Positions 34,103-43,162 of a stretch of 64,000 nucleotides of DNA are shown in pieces. The notes under the pieces are model-generated. The model was given only the letters and a program-made list of their open reading frames with translations. It was not told where the DNA came from and made no database searches. Each line of letters starts with the position of its first letter. Position 1 is the first letter of the stretch. The translations under genes and the position numbers were made by a program. Source of the DNA: an uncultured Lachnospiraceae bacterium (lineage in GTDB: Bacteria > Bacillota > Clostridia > Lachnospirales > Lachnospiraceae); assembly GCA_910585625.1 (NCBI GenBank), contig CAJUFQ010000014.1, positions 1 to 64,000 on the forward strand. Direction: 5' to 3'.

Positions 34103-35302
34103 ATGGTGGAAAATCAGAAATATGAGTTAGAAGATGCCTTGCAAAGAGCGGAGGCAGAATTTGTTGGTTTGGATTATGAAATAGAATTGGAAAATACAGA
34201 GGATGATCTGGATGGAGGAAAAGAAGTGCCATTCAATGCAGATAAAATCCGCATTGAGCAGCAAATGTTGTCTTTGAAATATATCATGGAATTGATTGAT
34301 GCAGATTTGATGGAATTAAACCCAGGATATGAAAGGAATAGGGTCTGGAAAGATAAAAAGAAAAAATCATTGCTCATTGAATCGCTAATGCTTAGAATCC
34401 CAATTCCGGCGTTTTACTTTTATGAGAATAAAGATACGAAGTTTCAAGTTATTGATGGGCAGCAGAGACTGGCGACTATACATGAATTCGTGAATAATAA
34501 GTTTTCTCTGACAGGCATGGAATACCTCAGTGAGACTTGTAACAGAAAATACTTTAAAGACCTTGATATTAAGTATCAGCAAAGGATTTATCGGACACAG
34601 ATTGCCGTAAACATTTTAGACGCGCGTTCACCTCAGACAGTAATTTTTGATATTTTCAGGCGCATCAATACAGGTGGGATGAAACTGAATCCACAGGAAA
34701 TGAGAAATGCCGTCTGTACACCTGCAGTTCGGGAGTTTTTGAAACAGAGTACTAAGAATAAGAATTTCCTTATTGCAACCAGAGAATTAGTGAAGGATGA
34801 ACGCATGGACGCACAGGAGCTTGTGTTAAGATTTTATGCATTTAGCCAGCTGTATGATTATGAGAAATGTGAACTCGTGAATGAGTACAGCAGCATTTCG
34901 CTTATGCTGGATGAGGCGGTGGAAAAGTTAAAGCAGATGGATAAAAAAGAATTCACAGGGCTTTATCATCAGTTTGATGAGGCCATGCGGCGGTGTTACA
35001 GTGCATTTGGAGATTATTGCTTTGCCAAAATTACCATGGAGGACGATAAAATAAAGTTGGTTTCCAGGGATTATATCAATAAATCTTTATTTACTGCATT
35101 TTCAGTCATTATCATGGAAAAAAGGTATGATGGAATAGATTTGCTGAAATGCAGAGAAAGGATTCTGCAATCTTTGGCGGTTGCTTTGATGAACCCTGAA
35201 TATGTAAGCGCTATTACAGTTGCAACAGGGGATAAAAGTAAGGTAAGTTGTAACTTCTATTATTGCGGCAAGGTGCTGAAAGAGGGGGTAAGAAATGATT
35301 GA
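34103..35302 (+). CDS. DUF262-domain protein of a putative defence module
   Basis: A 399-residue protein with the DUF262 (GmrSD N-terminal, ParB-like) domain: YERNRVWKDKKKKSLLIESL, the nucleotide-site motif VIDGQQRLATI at about residues 115-126, and FRRINTGGMKLNPQEMRNAV at ~185-205. In GmrSD-type enzymes the D-G-Q-Q-R motif binds NTP and drives DNA cleavage by an HNH partner domain, which is absent here. TAAGGAGGGTGGG precedes the ATG. It overlaps the following ATPase gene by 8 bases. Codon usage is visibly more AT-rich than flanking genes, which fits recent transfer. Confidence 0.82.
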   Translation: MVENQKYELEDALQRAEAEFVGLDYEIELENTEDDLDGGKEVPFNADKIRIEQQMLSLKYIMELIDADLMELNPGYERNRVWKDKKKKSLLIESLMLRIPIPAFYFYENKDTKFQVIDGQQRLATIHEFVNNKFSLTGMEYLSETCNRKYFKDLDIKYQQRIYRTQIAVNILDARSPQTVIFDIFRRINTGGMKLNPQEMRNAVCTPAVREFLKQSTKNKNFLIATRELVKDERMDAQELVLRFYAFSQLYDYEKCELVNEYSSISLMLDEAVEKLKQMDKKEFTGLYHQFDEAMRRCYSAFGDYCFAKITMEDDKIKLVSRDYINKSLFTAFSVIIMEKRYDGIDLLKCRERILQSLAVALMNPEYVSAITVATGDKSKVSCNFYYCGKVLKEGVRND

Positions 35303-36416
35303 GCAGATAAAGCTGGAAAATTTTAAGTGCCACAGAAATTTTGAGGGGAAGTTAAATCAGATTAATCTATTGGCAGGAGGTAATGCAGCAGGGAAGTCAA
35401 GCATAATTCAGGCAATTTTGCTTGCGCTTAAGAGCTGTCAGAATATTGACAGAAAATTTGTAAAGACAAATGATGTTTGCGGGCAGAATCTTGGATTGCC
35501 TATCAGCATTATATCTGAAAATTTTGATGAAGCCATTGTGAAGATAGGCATCCGTTTATTAGCAGAAGGCACACGTGATTATGATGTGCTTCTGAAATTA
35601 AATGAATTAGACGAGACTTCATTTGAGATATGTGAAAGTGAGGAAATGCTATCGAATCTGGCTGCGCCAAATTCTCTCTTGAAAGAGAATATTTATTATT
35701 TGAATGCGGAGCGGTTGGGGCCAAGAGTTGTATATGATATGAGCAGTGATAAAAATGACTATGTGGGAAGTTTTGGGGAACATACGGGATTTGTAATTAA
35801 TGAAGTAGACAAGGAGCAACGTTTGAATCCGAGATTGTCTTTGCCAGATAAATTAAGGATATCATCCATCTCGAGGTTTTCCGCTAACTGTGAAGAATGG
35901 CTGCAGACAATTATTCCGGGAACAACATTACAGTATGCCGTTGATACAGAAAAAAATATGTCAATGTTAAAATTTCAGAATGATGGAGATTATTACTTGC
36001 CGCCAGCAACAGGTTTTGGAATATCATATGTTTTGCCTATCGTTGTTCAGGCGCTTTTGGCAAGCATGAAAGAAAACTCGGTGTTGCTGGTGGAAAATCC
36101 TGAGGCTCATTTACATCCATATAGCCAGTCTGCGATTGGGAAGTTTCTGGCATATATTGGGGCGTGCGGGGTTCAGGTGATTGCTGAGACACACAGCGAG
36201 CATGTGATTGACGGATGTCGCCTGCAATTAGCTTATCTGGGAAAATGCGATTTAATGAAAACAATTTTTTTCAGTAAGATGAACCAGGAGAGTGCCTATA
36301 GAGAGATAAAGACAGAGAAAAATGGGGAACTGGAAGAATGGCCCGAAGGCTTTTTTGACCAGAAGAGGCTTGATTTACGCGAGTTGCTGGAGATGAGGAT
36401 AAAATGTGCCAAATAA
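35295..36416 (+). CDS. DUF3696-type AAA ATPase of the same module
   Basis: A 373-residue SMC/RecF-like ATPase. Walker A at ~28-37 (GGNAAGKSSI), Walker B near 260 (LLVENPEAHLHPYSQ) and a switch His at AETHSEHVIDG. The C-terminal segment (KTEKNGELEEWPEGFFDQKR) is the hallmark of the DUF3696 family. Such ATPases pair with nuclease or DUF262 proteins in several defence loci. Both ends overlap neighbouring genes (8 and 13 bases), so three proteins are made from one transcript in fixed ratio. Confidence 0.82.
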   Translation: MIEQIKLENFKCHRNFEGKLNQINLLAGGNAAGKSSIIQAILLALKSCQNIDRKFVKTNDVCGQNLGLPISIISENFDEAIVKIGIRLLAEGTRDYDVLLKLNELDETSFEICESEEMLSNLAAPNSLLKENIYYLNAERLGPRVVYDMSSDKNDYVGSFGEHTGFVINEVDKEQRLNPRLSLPDKLRISSISRFSANCEEWLQTIIPGTTLQYAVDTEKNMSMLKFQNDGDYYLPPATGFGISYVLPIVVQALLASMKENSVLLVENPEAHLHPYSQSAIGKFLAYIGACGVQVIAETHSEHVIDGCRLQLAYLGKCDLMKTIFFSKMNQESAYREIKTEKNGELEEWPEGFFDQKRLDLRELLEMRIKCAK

Positions 36417-37210
36417 AATTTTATATGTTGCCATCTACCTGTTACGATAAGATTACAGTTGAAGATTTGCGTGTTTTTGAGGACAATGTAAATGAGATTA
36501 AGAAAAAAGATTTGTTTTTGATTCCGAATGACTATTATTATCAGAGAGATTCCAAGAATGTTACGGCATTGGAATATTTGTATGAGTGTGGGCAGAATGA
36601 TGAAAATACATATTTACTGGACATTATTTCAAAAGAGAAATCGGTAGATATAAAATACGAAATGATAGGGGAGCAAATCAATATAGGATACGTTGCATTT
36701 CCTAAAGATTTATTGGATTTAGAAAAGGAAAGGCTCTGTGTATACGGTTCCAAAGACGATATTGTGAAAGTTAAGCGTTTTTATATTATGCAAACGAAAG
36801 CATATGGAGAGTATCTGGCATGGATTAAGGAGTGTTTTCCTAAATTAGTATTCCATGATAATGCATTTGATTCAATCGGAAAACTTGGAAAGTTTTTTGA
36901 CGTGAAAGAAGAGTTGCAGCGGCATTTGATTGTTTTATGTGATTATGCAAAAACAATTTATTTCGAATGTAATCAACGAGAAGAGGAAGCATTTTCAGTC
37001 ATTAAAGCAAGATATGGCATCTATTGCTCTGGAAAAGGGGCAAACGAAAAAGAATTTAAAGTTGATTATCAAGGAGGCAGACTTACTTGTAATCCACATA
37101 CGAAGTTATTTACAGAGTATAGCAGCCAGAGGATTTATTTCTGTTGGGGGAGGGACGGTATTGAGAACCATAATATTATTGTGGTAAAAATTGGAGGTCA
37201 TTGGAAATAA
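36404..37210 (+). CDS. Unrecognised third protein of the DUF262/ATPase module
   Basis: A 268-residue soluble protein, AT-rich, starting MCQIKFYMLPSTCYDKITVE inside the end of the ATPase gene. I do not recognise the family. The centre (~90-190) is helical. The C-terminal ~60 residues (EFKVDYQGGRLTCNPHTKLF, then RIYFCWGRDG and HNIIVVKIGGHW) look like a compact beta domain, with conserved-looking His and Asp residues that could be catalytic or nucleic-acid binding. By position it would be the effector or sensor of the module (inference). No signal peptide or membrane helix. Confidence 0.6.
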   Translation: MCQIKFYMLPSTCYDKITVEDLRVFEDNVNEIKKKDLFLIPNDYYYQRDSKNVTALEYLYECGQNDENTYLLDIISKEKSVDIKYEMIGEQINIGYVAFPKDLLDLEKERLCVYGSKDDIVKVKRFYIMQTKAYGEYLAWIKECFPKLVFHDNAFDSIGKLGKFFDVKEELQRHLIVLCDYAKTIYFECNQREEEAFSVIKARYGIYCSGKGANEKEFKVDYQGGRLTCNPHTKLFTEYSSQRIYFCWGRDGIENHNIIVVKIGGHWK

Positions 37211-37262
37211 ACCCTCAACTTTTCCATAAATTCTAGGCCTTTGATTTGAATAAGGAAAGTTA

Positions 37263-37291
37263 TTGACTTTCGGATAAGTGTGACGTATAAT
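37263..37291 (+). promoter_or_regulatory. Promoter for TetR gene
   Basis: TTGACT (37263-37268), 17 bases, TATAAT (37286-37291). It drives the TetR gene starting at 37338. The module upstream ends at 37210. Confidence 0.7.
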
Positions 37292-37337
37292 TAAAACAGA
37301 TGTTATAGAACAATAGTTATAAATGGAGTTGAGATGT

Positions 37338-37913
37338 ATGCCGCCAAAAGCAAAATTCACCAAAGAACAAATTACAAACGCCGCATTAGAGATAGTGAGG
37401 GAAGAGGGGCTTGGGGGATTGACCGCAAGGTCGCTTGCAAAAAAACTCGGGAGTTCTTCCTGTCCGATCTTTACCGCGTTTGAAAATATGGAGGAGGTGC
37501 AGCAATCTGTGATAGAAGCTGCCAAAGCTTGCTATAAAGGATACGTGGAAAAAGGGCTGGCAGAAGTCCCCGCCTTCAAAGGCGTAGGGACACAGTATAT
37601 CCTTTTTGCCGTTGAGGAACCCAGATTGTTCCAGCTTCTGTTTATGAGTGAGCAAACCTCTGCTCCTGATATAGATGGAGTGTTGCCCTTAGTAGATGAT
37701 AGCTACGGAGAAATCCTTGCTTCTATCACAGAGGGATATGGGCTTGACAGAAAAACTGCGCAGGGGCTGTACCGTCATTTGTGGATCTACTCACACGGCA
37801 TAGCAGTTCTATGTGCAACTAAGATGTGCCGTTTTGCAGGCACAGAAATTAGTGATATGATGACAGAAGTATTCATTAGTTTGCTGCAAATGGGTTTGGC
37901 TGATACGCAATGA
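37338..37913 (+). CDS. TetR-family regulator (TetR/AcrR-like)
   Basis: A 191-residue TetR-type regulator. The HTH is at about 10-50 (ITNAALEIVREEGLGGLTAR, then SLAKKLGSSSCPIFTAFENM); the helical effector domain has a C-terminal segment LYRHLWIYSHGIAVLCATKM typical of TetR proteins with WHG-like domains. The ATG at 37338 is preceded by GGAGTTGAG; 37323 is an alternative. It resembles the TetR at 16691 in layout but is not closely similar. The small membrane-protein gene 35 bases downstream may be its target. Confidence 0.85.
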   Translation: MPPKAKFTKEQITNAALEIVREEGLGGLTARSLAKKLGSSSCPIFTAFENMEEVQQSVIEAAKACYKGYVEKGLAEVPAFKGVGTQYILFAVEEPRLFQLLFMSEQTSAPDIDGVLPLVDDSYGEILASITEGYGLDRKTAQGLYRHLWIYSHGIAVLCATKMCRFAGTEISDMMTEVFISLLQMGLADTQ

Positions 37914-37948
37914 GACTGGCGATTAAGGAAATCTAGGAGGAATGTAAG

Positions 37949-38179
37949 ATGGATTTATGGGAAAAATTCGGGATGAGCGTGAGGATAGCAGATATATGGA
38001 GGGAATTAGGCATGAGTGCGGGAACAGCAATTATTGTTTTGATTATCTTGTATTTTGTAATAAAATGGGCGGTCAAAAATGGGATTAAGGAAGCCTATAA
38101 AGAGATAGAAAAAAAGAAAATGTATGATAATCTGAAATATAATCCAGGCGTAAATGAGGATATGAGCAAGGAGGCCTGA
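37949..38179 (+). CDS. Small single-pass membrane protein (DUF6019-like)
   Basis: A 76-residue protein with one membrane helix (about residues 22-42: AGTAIIVLIILYFVIKW) followed by a basic, charged cytoplasmic tail (KNGIKEAYKEIEKKK). The helix plus WAVKNGIKEAYK recalls DUF6019 small proteins of Firmicutes. CTAGGAGG lies at ideal distance before the ATG. It follows the TetR gene at 35 bases. The function is unknown. Confidence 0.65.
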   Translation: MDLWEKFGMSVRIADIWRELGMSAGTAIIVLIILYFVIKWAVKNGIKEAYKEIEKKKMYDNLKYNPGVNEDMSKEA

Positions 38180-38228
38180 GGTGGCGGATGATAGTCCATG
38201 CGGGACTGAAGCACGAATATATTTACTC

Positions 38229-38286
38229 GTTTGAAAGGTCTTGCCGCTTATGCGGCAAAGACAGAATGCACGTAAACCTTTTGAAC
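38229..38286 (+). repeat. Structured intergenic hairpin element
   Basis: An outer stem GTTTGAAAGGT (38229-38239) / ACCTTTTGAAC (38276-38286, G-T wobbles allowed) encloses TTGCCGC/GCGGCAA. The opening AAAGGTCTTGC matches the larger element at 48706, suggesting the same family in a shorter form. It lies between a plus-strand and a minus-strand gene end and may also terminate transcription. Confidence 0.5.
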
Positions 38287-38328
38287 AATCTGTACCTTGT
38301 AATTTATGTTAGTGCAGCAGTCCCGTAT

Positions 38329-38616
38329 TTATTCTCGCTCCTGCACCGTCACTGTGACAGAATCCCCCGGCTGCTTGCCGATTTTGGCACGGATATCCTT
38401 GCGAAGCCCAATAATATAGCAGATGCTGCCATCTTCGTTTTTTACGCCCATGTTGACAATGCTTCCGTCATAAGGCTCCCCATCAAAAGCTGCATGTACC
38501 TTTACCCTTCCTTTGCCAAATTCCAGCCGGATATCATAGGGGAAAATGACGTAAGCGCCGCCCTTTTTGTCTGCGTTGTAAATCAGGGATTCATATTCAT
38601 ATATTTTTTCATTCAT
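38329..38616 (-). CDS. DUF1905-domain protein
   Basis: A 95-residue beta-rich protein of the DUF1905 type: GAYVIFPYDIRLEFGKGRVK, then VHAAFDGEPYDGSIVNMG and IGLRKDIRAKIGKQPGDSVT. Such domains often accompany YdeI/OmpD-associated proteins; the biochemical role is unknown. The gene ends the minus-strand unit started by the LacI-type regulator, four bases downstream of its stop codon. Confidence 0.85.
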   Translation of the reverse strand: MNEKIYEYESLIYNADKKGGAYVIFPYDIRLEFGKGRVKVHAAFDGEPYDGSIVNMGVKNEDGSICYIIGLRKDIRAKIGKQPGDSVTVTVQERE

Positions 38617-38620
38617 TAAT

Positions 38621-39652
38621 TTACCTCATGTTTTCCATTTTCAGAGGGGCCGCGCAGCTTTTGCGTTCCACCAGATGGTGGGGGACGATGATCTTCGTGG
38701 GCAAAAGGGACGGATCCTCAATATGGTTGATAATCTGCGAAGCAGCCTCAATGCCGAGCTGGCGGGAATTGATGTCGATGGAGGTCAGCGGCGGCGAGGT
38801 CAGCCTGGCGGCGATGGAATTATTGAAAGATACAATCGACAAATCCTCAGGAATCCGCAGATTCATCTGGGAGGCGGTATGTGCCAGCACCAGCGCGTGG
38901 ATATCATCGTTGGCGATAAATGCTGTCGGACGTTCTTCCATAGAGAGCGTCTTTTTTAATTCTTCCGAATCCTCATAGGGGATGAAAGGCATTTCAATAT
39001 AATATTCCGGGCGGAAAGGGATGTCTTGTTCCGTAAGCGCCAGGATATAGCCGGATTTCCGATCCGCGGAAAATATCCGGGAACTGTCGCATCCCAGGTA
39101 GGCGATGCGCACATGCCCCAGGGAAATCAGATAGGACGTGGCGTCCCTGGCAGCTTGTATGTTATCGTTATCAATGTATATAGTTTCCTGGGCATAGCGG
39201 TCGGCTTTTCCCACAATCACGAACTGGATGCCCTCCCCATAGAGATAATCGACGATAGGATCCTGGCGGGAGGAATATAGGAGGATAATGCCGTCCAACC
39301 GTTCTTCCCTGGACATCTGACGCATACATTGCAGAATCTCATCGGTGGAGGCTCCAGTGATAAATGTGGTAAAATACTGTTTTTGGTTGCAGAATTGGCT
39401 GATTCCGCGCATCGTTTCCAGAAAGAAAGAATTCTCGTAGGTATCCTTCTCGGAAGCGGGCAAGACGATGCCGATGGTTTTCGTGTTTGGGGACGAAATC
39501 GGGGAGTTAGGCTCATACCCCAGCTCCAACATGGCTTTTCTTACTTTTTCTTTTGTCTGTTCGCTGATGGAAGGATGATCTGTGCAGGTACGCGATACCG
39601 TGGATGGCGATACGCCTGCAAGACGCGCCACTTCTTTTATTGTAATACTCAT
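38621..39652 (-). CDS. LacI-family regulator, probable MalR-type
   Basis: A 343-residue LacI/GalR regulator. The N-terminal HTH and hinge are at ~1-60 (MSITIKEVARLAGVSPSTVS), followed by a periplasmic-binding-protein-like sugar domain (KTIGIVLPASEKD ... NDDIHALVLAHTASQMNLRI). It is transcribed away from the PTS operon, with both promoters in the shared 396-base gap. By position it controls the IIA-IIC-IIB permease, EEP phosphatase and perhaps ptsI-ptsH-ldh, with a sugar (phosphate) as inducer. The name MalR depends on the maltose assignment of the operon, which is inferred. Confidence 0.85.
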   Translation of the reverse strand: MSITIKEVARLAGVSPSTVSRTCTDHPSISEQTKEKVRKAMLELGYEPNSPISSPNTKTIGIVLPASEKDTYENSFFLETMRGISQFCNQKQYFTTFITGASTDEILQCMRQMSREERLDGIILLYSSRQDPIVDYLYGEGIQFVIVGKADRYAQETIYIDNDNIQAARDATSYLISLGHVRIAYLGCDSSRIFSADRKSGYILALTEQDIPFRPEYYIEMPFIPYEDSEELKKTLSMEERPTAFIANDDIHALVLAHTASQMNLRIPEDLSIVSFNNSIAARLTSPPLTSIDINSRQLGIEAASQIINHIEDPSLLPTKIIVPHHLVERKSCAAPLKMENMR

Positions 39653-39758
39653 AGTCGGTTAATTCCTTATGAAAAAATGAAACATAGATTGTTCTGTTGC
39701 TGGCTAAACGAAACTGAAATTGCTGGCATATTCGCTTGCCGGATTGTCTATCATACTT

Positions 39759-39787
39759 AGTATAAGAAATACGGATGCAAAAGTCAA
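39759..39787 (-). promoter_or_regulatory. Promoter of the LacI-type gene
   Basis: Read on the minus strand, TTGACT (39787-39782), 17 bases and TATACT (39764-39759). Transcription would begin about 100 bases before the ATG at 39652. Confidence 0.65.
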
Positions 39788-39911
39788 TGCAAAAGAAAAA
39801 AATAAGTTTCGTAAATTGTGCAAAATAGCGCAAAGGGAAAAGGGAAATTGCGTATGACAATGTTATGAATTGTGCAAAACAGAGAAAGTGGTTTTAAAAT
39901 CAAAAGAATGA

Positions 39912-40005
39912 TTGATAAATTCTAATAACTGCGATATATTTAATGCAAACGAACACAACAAAGCGCAAAAATAATGCAACATTAACGCAAACAACGGTGT
40001 GCGTT
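39912..40005 (+). promoter_or_regulatory. PTS operon promoter and candidate operators
   Basis: TTGATA (39912-39917), 17 bases and TATATT (39935-39940) form the promoter. An inverted repeat AACGCA (39984-39989) / TGCGTT (40000-40005) lies downstream of the start site, and related TTGTGC-AAAA and GCGCAAA words recur at about 39818-39831, 39867-39876 and 39961-39970. These are plausible LacI-family binding sites, but no exact consensus can be set from one copy. Confidence 0.55.
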
Positions 40006-40048
40006 GTGGCAAATATGGAGTAAAAAAGGAGACAGGAGGAAGGAAACG

Positions 40049-42232
40049 ATGGGAGAAATTAAAATTTTATCTCCGCTGAACGGTAAGGCGATTCCGATTG
40101 AACAGGTTCCGGATGATGTATTTGCAGAGAAAATTATGGGGGATGGAATTGCAATAACGCCTGAGGACGGCACAATCTGCAGTCCGGTGGATGGGACTAT
40201 AATCACTGTGGCGGACAGCCTCCATGCATATGGCTTTGAGTCAGAGGACGGCGTGGAACTGATTGTGCATTTCGGCCTGGAGACGGTAGCTCTTGGGGGG
40301 AAAGGCTTTACCCCACATGTGAAAGAAGGGGATAAGGTCAAGGCTGGGCAGCTTGTGGCTGAGGTTGACATGGAATTCTTGAAAGCCCAGGGAATCAATA
40401 CGGTAACGCCGGTAGTGATCTGTGACGGTGCAGACCCGGAGGAGCTGTCATTTGCCTATGGGGACGTGAGGGCCAAAGATGTGGTGATGCAGAGCAAAGC
40501 TGGGGAAGCAGGAAAGGAACAGACGGCAGGAAACGCAGAGGCGGAACCGGCGGCTGGCAGTAAACAGCAGGAAGCCGCACCACCCAAGGAAGGCAAAAAG
40601 AAATTTGCAGTCAATTTTGATTTTCTTCAGAAATTAGGCAAGGTCCTCATGACGGTCATTGCCGTTATGCCTGCCGCGGGCCTGATGATCAGTATTGGCA
40701 ATTTGATTGTCATCGCGGGCGGGGATAATGGGATGGTTCAGACCATTGGCAATACGGTTGCAGAAATCGGCTGGGCAGTCATCAATAATCTGCATTTGCT
40801 CTTTGCAGCGGCAATCGGCGGATCCTGGGCAAAGGAACGTGCCGGGGGCGCGTTTGCGGCGGTGATTTCGTTTGTATTGATTAACAAGGTTACTGGCGTC
40901 GTGTTTGGCGTGACGGCAGATATGCTGGAATCTGCCGATGCGGTGACCCACACATTATTCGGGCAGGAGATTCCGGTGGCGGATTATTTCGTAAATGTGC
41001 TGAATGCGCCTGCGCTGAATATGGGAGTGTTTGTCGGCATCATTGCCGGGTTTGTCGGCGCGACGGCTTATAATAAGTATTATAATTTCCGCAAGCTCCC
41101 GGACGCTTTGTCATTTTTTAATGGGAAACGGTTTGTGCCGCTCGTGGTCATATTTTATTCGACGGTAACCGCGCTGGTGCTGAGCGTGATCTGGCCGGTG
41201 GTGCAGACAGGGATTAACAGCTTTGGCATCTGGATTGCGAATTCTTCCGATACCTCGCCTGTCCTGGCGCCGTTTATCTATGGGACGCTGGAGCGTCTGC
41301 TGCTTCCTTTCGGGCTGCACCATATGCTGACGATCCCGATGAATTACACTTCTTTCGGAGGTACCTATACGGTGCTTACCGGAGCCAATGCCGGCGCTCA
41401 GGTGTTCGGGCAGGATCCGCTGTGGCTGGCATGGGTGACGGATTTGATCAATTTCAAAGGAGCGGGGGACATGGCTTCCTACAACGAGCTTCTCACAACT
41501 GTGACCCCGGCCCGCTTCAAGGTTGGGCAGATGATTGGGGCGACCGGGCTTTTGATGGGATTTGCGCTGGCAATGTACCGGCGGGTTGAGCCGGAGAGGA
41601 AAAAGCAGTATAAGTCCGTATTTATTTCAATCGTGGCGGCAGTATTCCTCACAGGCGTTACAGAGCCGTTAGAGTTCATGTTCATGTTTGCGGCGCTGCC
41701 ATTATATATTATCTATGCGATTTTGCAGGGGCTGGCATTTGCCCTGGCCGGGGTTTTTGACCTCCGTCTGCATTCCTTCGGCAATCTGGAGTTCATCACG
41801 AGGATTCCGATGTCATTGAAAGCAGGGCTTGGCGGCGATATCCTGAATTTTGTCATCAGCGTGGCTGTATTTTTTGCTATCGGATATGCCGTAGCATACT
41901 TTATGATAGGTAAGTTCAAGTTTGCCACGCCGGGACGGCTGGGCAATTACCTGGACGAGGAAGAGGCTGGCGGGGGCGCGAAAGCGGCGGCCGGCGGAAG
42001 CGAACAGGCAGAAAAAATTATCGCACTGCTTGGCGGCCGTGAGAATATCACGCTGGTGGACGCCTGCATGACCAGGCTGCGCGTGACGGTCAAAGATGTG
42101 AATAAGGTGGCGGAACTGCCGGAATGGAAGGCGCAGGGAGCTATGGGGCTTATCAAGAAAGATAATGGCATCCAGGCGGTTTATGGGCCGAAGGCGGATG
42201 TATTGAAATCGGATATCAATGATATTTTGTAG
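40049..42232 (+). CDS. PTS permease IIA-IIC-IIB, glucose/maltose type
   Basis: A 727-residue single-chain PTS transporter. IIA (Crr-like) is at ~1-155, with the phospho-His at about residue 73 in VHFGLETVALGGKGF. An Ala/Glu/Gly-rich linker (~155-190) follows. IIC covers ~195-610 with roughly ten membrane helices and the sugar-site sequences GLHHMLTIPMNYTSFGG and TGVTEPLEFMF. IIB is at ~645-725, with phospho-Cys ~673 in DACMTRLRVTVKD. The A-C-B order is less common than C-B-A. The ATG at 40049 with GACAGGAGGAAGG is preferred over 40004. A MapP-like gene follows, so maltose or a related glucoside is the likely substrate. Confidence 0.88.
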   Translation: MGEIKILSPLNGKAIPIEQVPDDVFAEKIMGDGIAITPEDGTICSPVDGTIITVADSLHAYGFESEDGVELIVHFGLETVALGGKGFTPHVKEGDKVKAGQLVAEVDMEFLKAQGINTVTPVVICDGADPEELSFAYGDVRAKDVVMQSKAGEAGKEQTAGNAEAEPAAGSKQQEAAPPKEGKKKFAVNFDFLQKLGKVLMTVIAVMPAAGLMISIGNLIVIAGGDNGMVQTIGNTVAEIGWAVINNLHLLFAAAIGGSWAKERAGGAFAAVISFVLINKVTGVVFGVTADMLESADAVTHTLFGQEIPVADYFVNVLNAPALNMGVFVGIIAGFVGATAYNKYYNFRKLPDALSFFNGKRFVPLVVIFYSTVTALVLSVIWPVVQTGINSFGIWIANSSDTSPVLAPFIYGTLERLLLPFGLHHMLTIPMNYTSFGGTYTVLTGANAGAQVFGQDPLWLAWVTDLINFKGAGDMASYNELLTTVTPARFKVGQMIGATGLLMGFALAMYRRVEPERKKQYKSVFISIVAAVFLTGVTEPLEFMFMFAALPLYIIYAILQGLAFALAGVFDLRLHSFGNLEFITRIPMSLKAGLGGDILNFVISVAVFFAIGYAVAYFMIGKFKFATPGRLGNYLDEEEAGGGAKAAAGGSEQAEKIIALLGGRENITLVDACMTRLRVTVKDVNKVAELPEWKAQGAMGLIKKDNGIQAVYGPKADVLKSDINDIL

Positions 42233-42267
42233 AAGCAGAACCGTAATTGTAAAAAAGGAAAGAGTGT

Positions 42268-43113
42268 ATGAAAATCATGACATTAAATGCGCATAGCCAT
42301 GGGGTAGATTTGCCTGAGAATGTTTTTCGGGAGAACCTCGATGGGCTGGCGGAATGCATCGTCCGGCAGCAGGTTGATGTGATTGCGATGCAGGAAGTCT
42401 GCCAGACCCGGGAAGCAGGCATTGTGAGCCAGGAAGAAATCCATGGCTATGTGCCGGCCGGCGGGGCGGCGGTTATCCGGCAGGATAATTATGCATGGCA
42501 GCTCCTGCGCAGGCTGGAAGATAAGGGACGCCAATATCACTGGATTTGGGAAAACATTAAAATAGGATATGGGATTTTTGACGAGGGGCTTGCTTTGGTC
42601 AGCAAGTTCCCCATTGAGAAAGCAGAGGCATATTATCTTTCTGATTCCCGGGATTACCAGAATTGGAAGACAAGAAAGGCGATAGCGGCAAATATCCATA
42701 CCGAAGGGCAGCGTGCCTGGTTTGCCTGCGCCCATATGGGCTGGTGGCAGGATGAAGACGAACCTTTTGCCGGCCAGATGGACCGTCTCCAGGAGGAATT
42801 ATCTGGCAAAGACGGAAACGTTTACCTGATGGGGGATTTTAACAGTCCGGCCCATGAGCGGGGGACGGGATATGATTATGTGAAAAAGTATGGCTGGCTG
42901 GATACCTGGACGCTAGCGGGGAACGACGGGCATCCGGTCACGGTTCCGGGAAAGATTGACGGCTGGGATGACGGGGCGGCAGGGGGATTATGCATTGACT
43001 ATATCTGGTCGAAATACCCGGCAGAGGCAGTATCTTCGAGAGTAGTTTTTTCCGGGGAAAAGGAACCTGTAATTTCAGATCATTTTGGGATTTTGGCAGA
43101 AATCCGCCAATAG
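42268..43113 (+). CDS. mapP: EEP-family phosphatase, probable maltose-6'-phosphatase
   Basis: A 281-residue member of the endonuclease/exonuclease/phosphatase fold. The active-site words are LNAHSH at ~5-10, MQEVCQ at ~40-45 (metal-binding Glu), LMGDFNSPAHERG at ~190-202 and SDHFGI near the C-terminus (catalytic His). There is no nuclease partner nearby. In Enterococcus faecalis the MapP enzyme of this family sits beside the maltose PTS and removes the 6'-phosphate from maltose-6'-phosphate. The same neighbourhood here supports that role, though substrate specificity cannot be read from the sequence alone. Confidence 0.72.
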   Translation: MKIMTLNAHSHGVDLPENVFRENLDGLAECIVRQQVDVIAMQEVCQTREAGIVSQEEIHGYVPAGGAAVIRQDNYAWQLLRRLEDKGRQYHWIWENIKIGYGIFDEGLALVSKFPIEKAEAYYLSDSRDYQNWKTRKAIAANIHTEGQRAWFACAHMGWWQDEDEPFAGQMDRLQEELSGKDGNVYLMGDFNSPAHERGTGYDYVKKYGWLDTWTLAGNDGHPVTVPGKIDGWDDGAAGGLCIDYIWSKYPAEAVSSRVVFSGEKEPVISDHFGILAEIRQ

Positions 43114-43162
43114 TATAGCATGGGGATAGTTTAAGGACAATGGGAAGCGGAGGTGGCAGATT

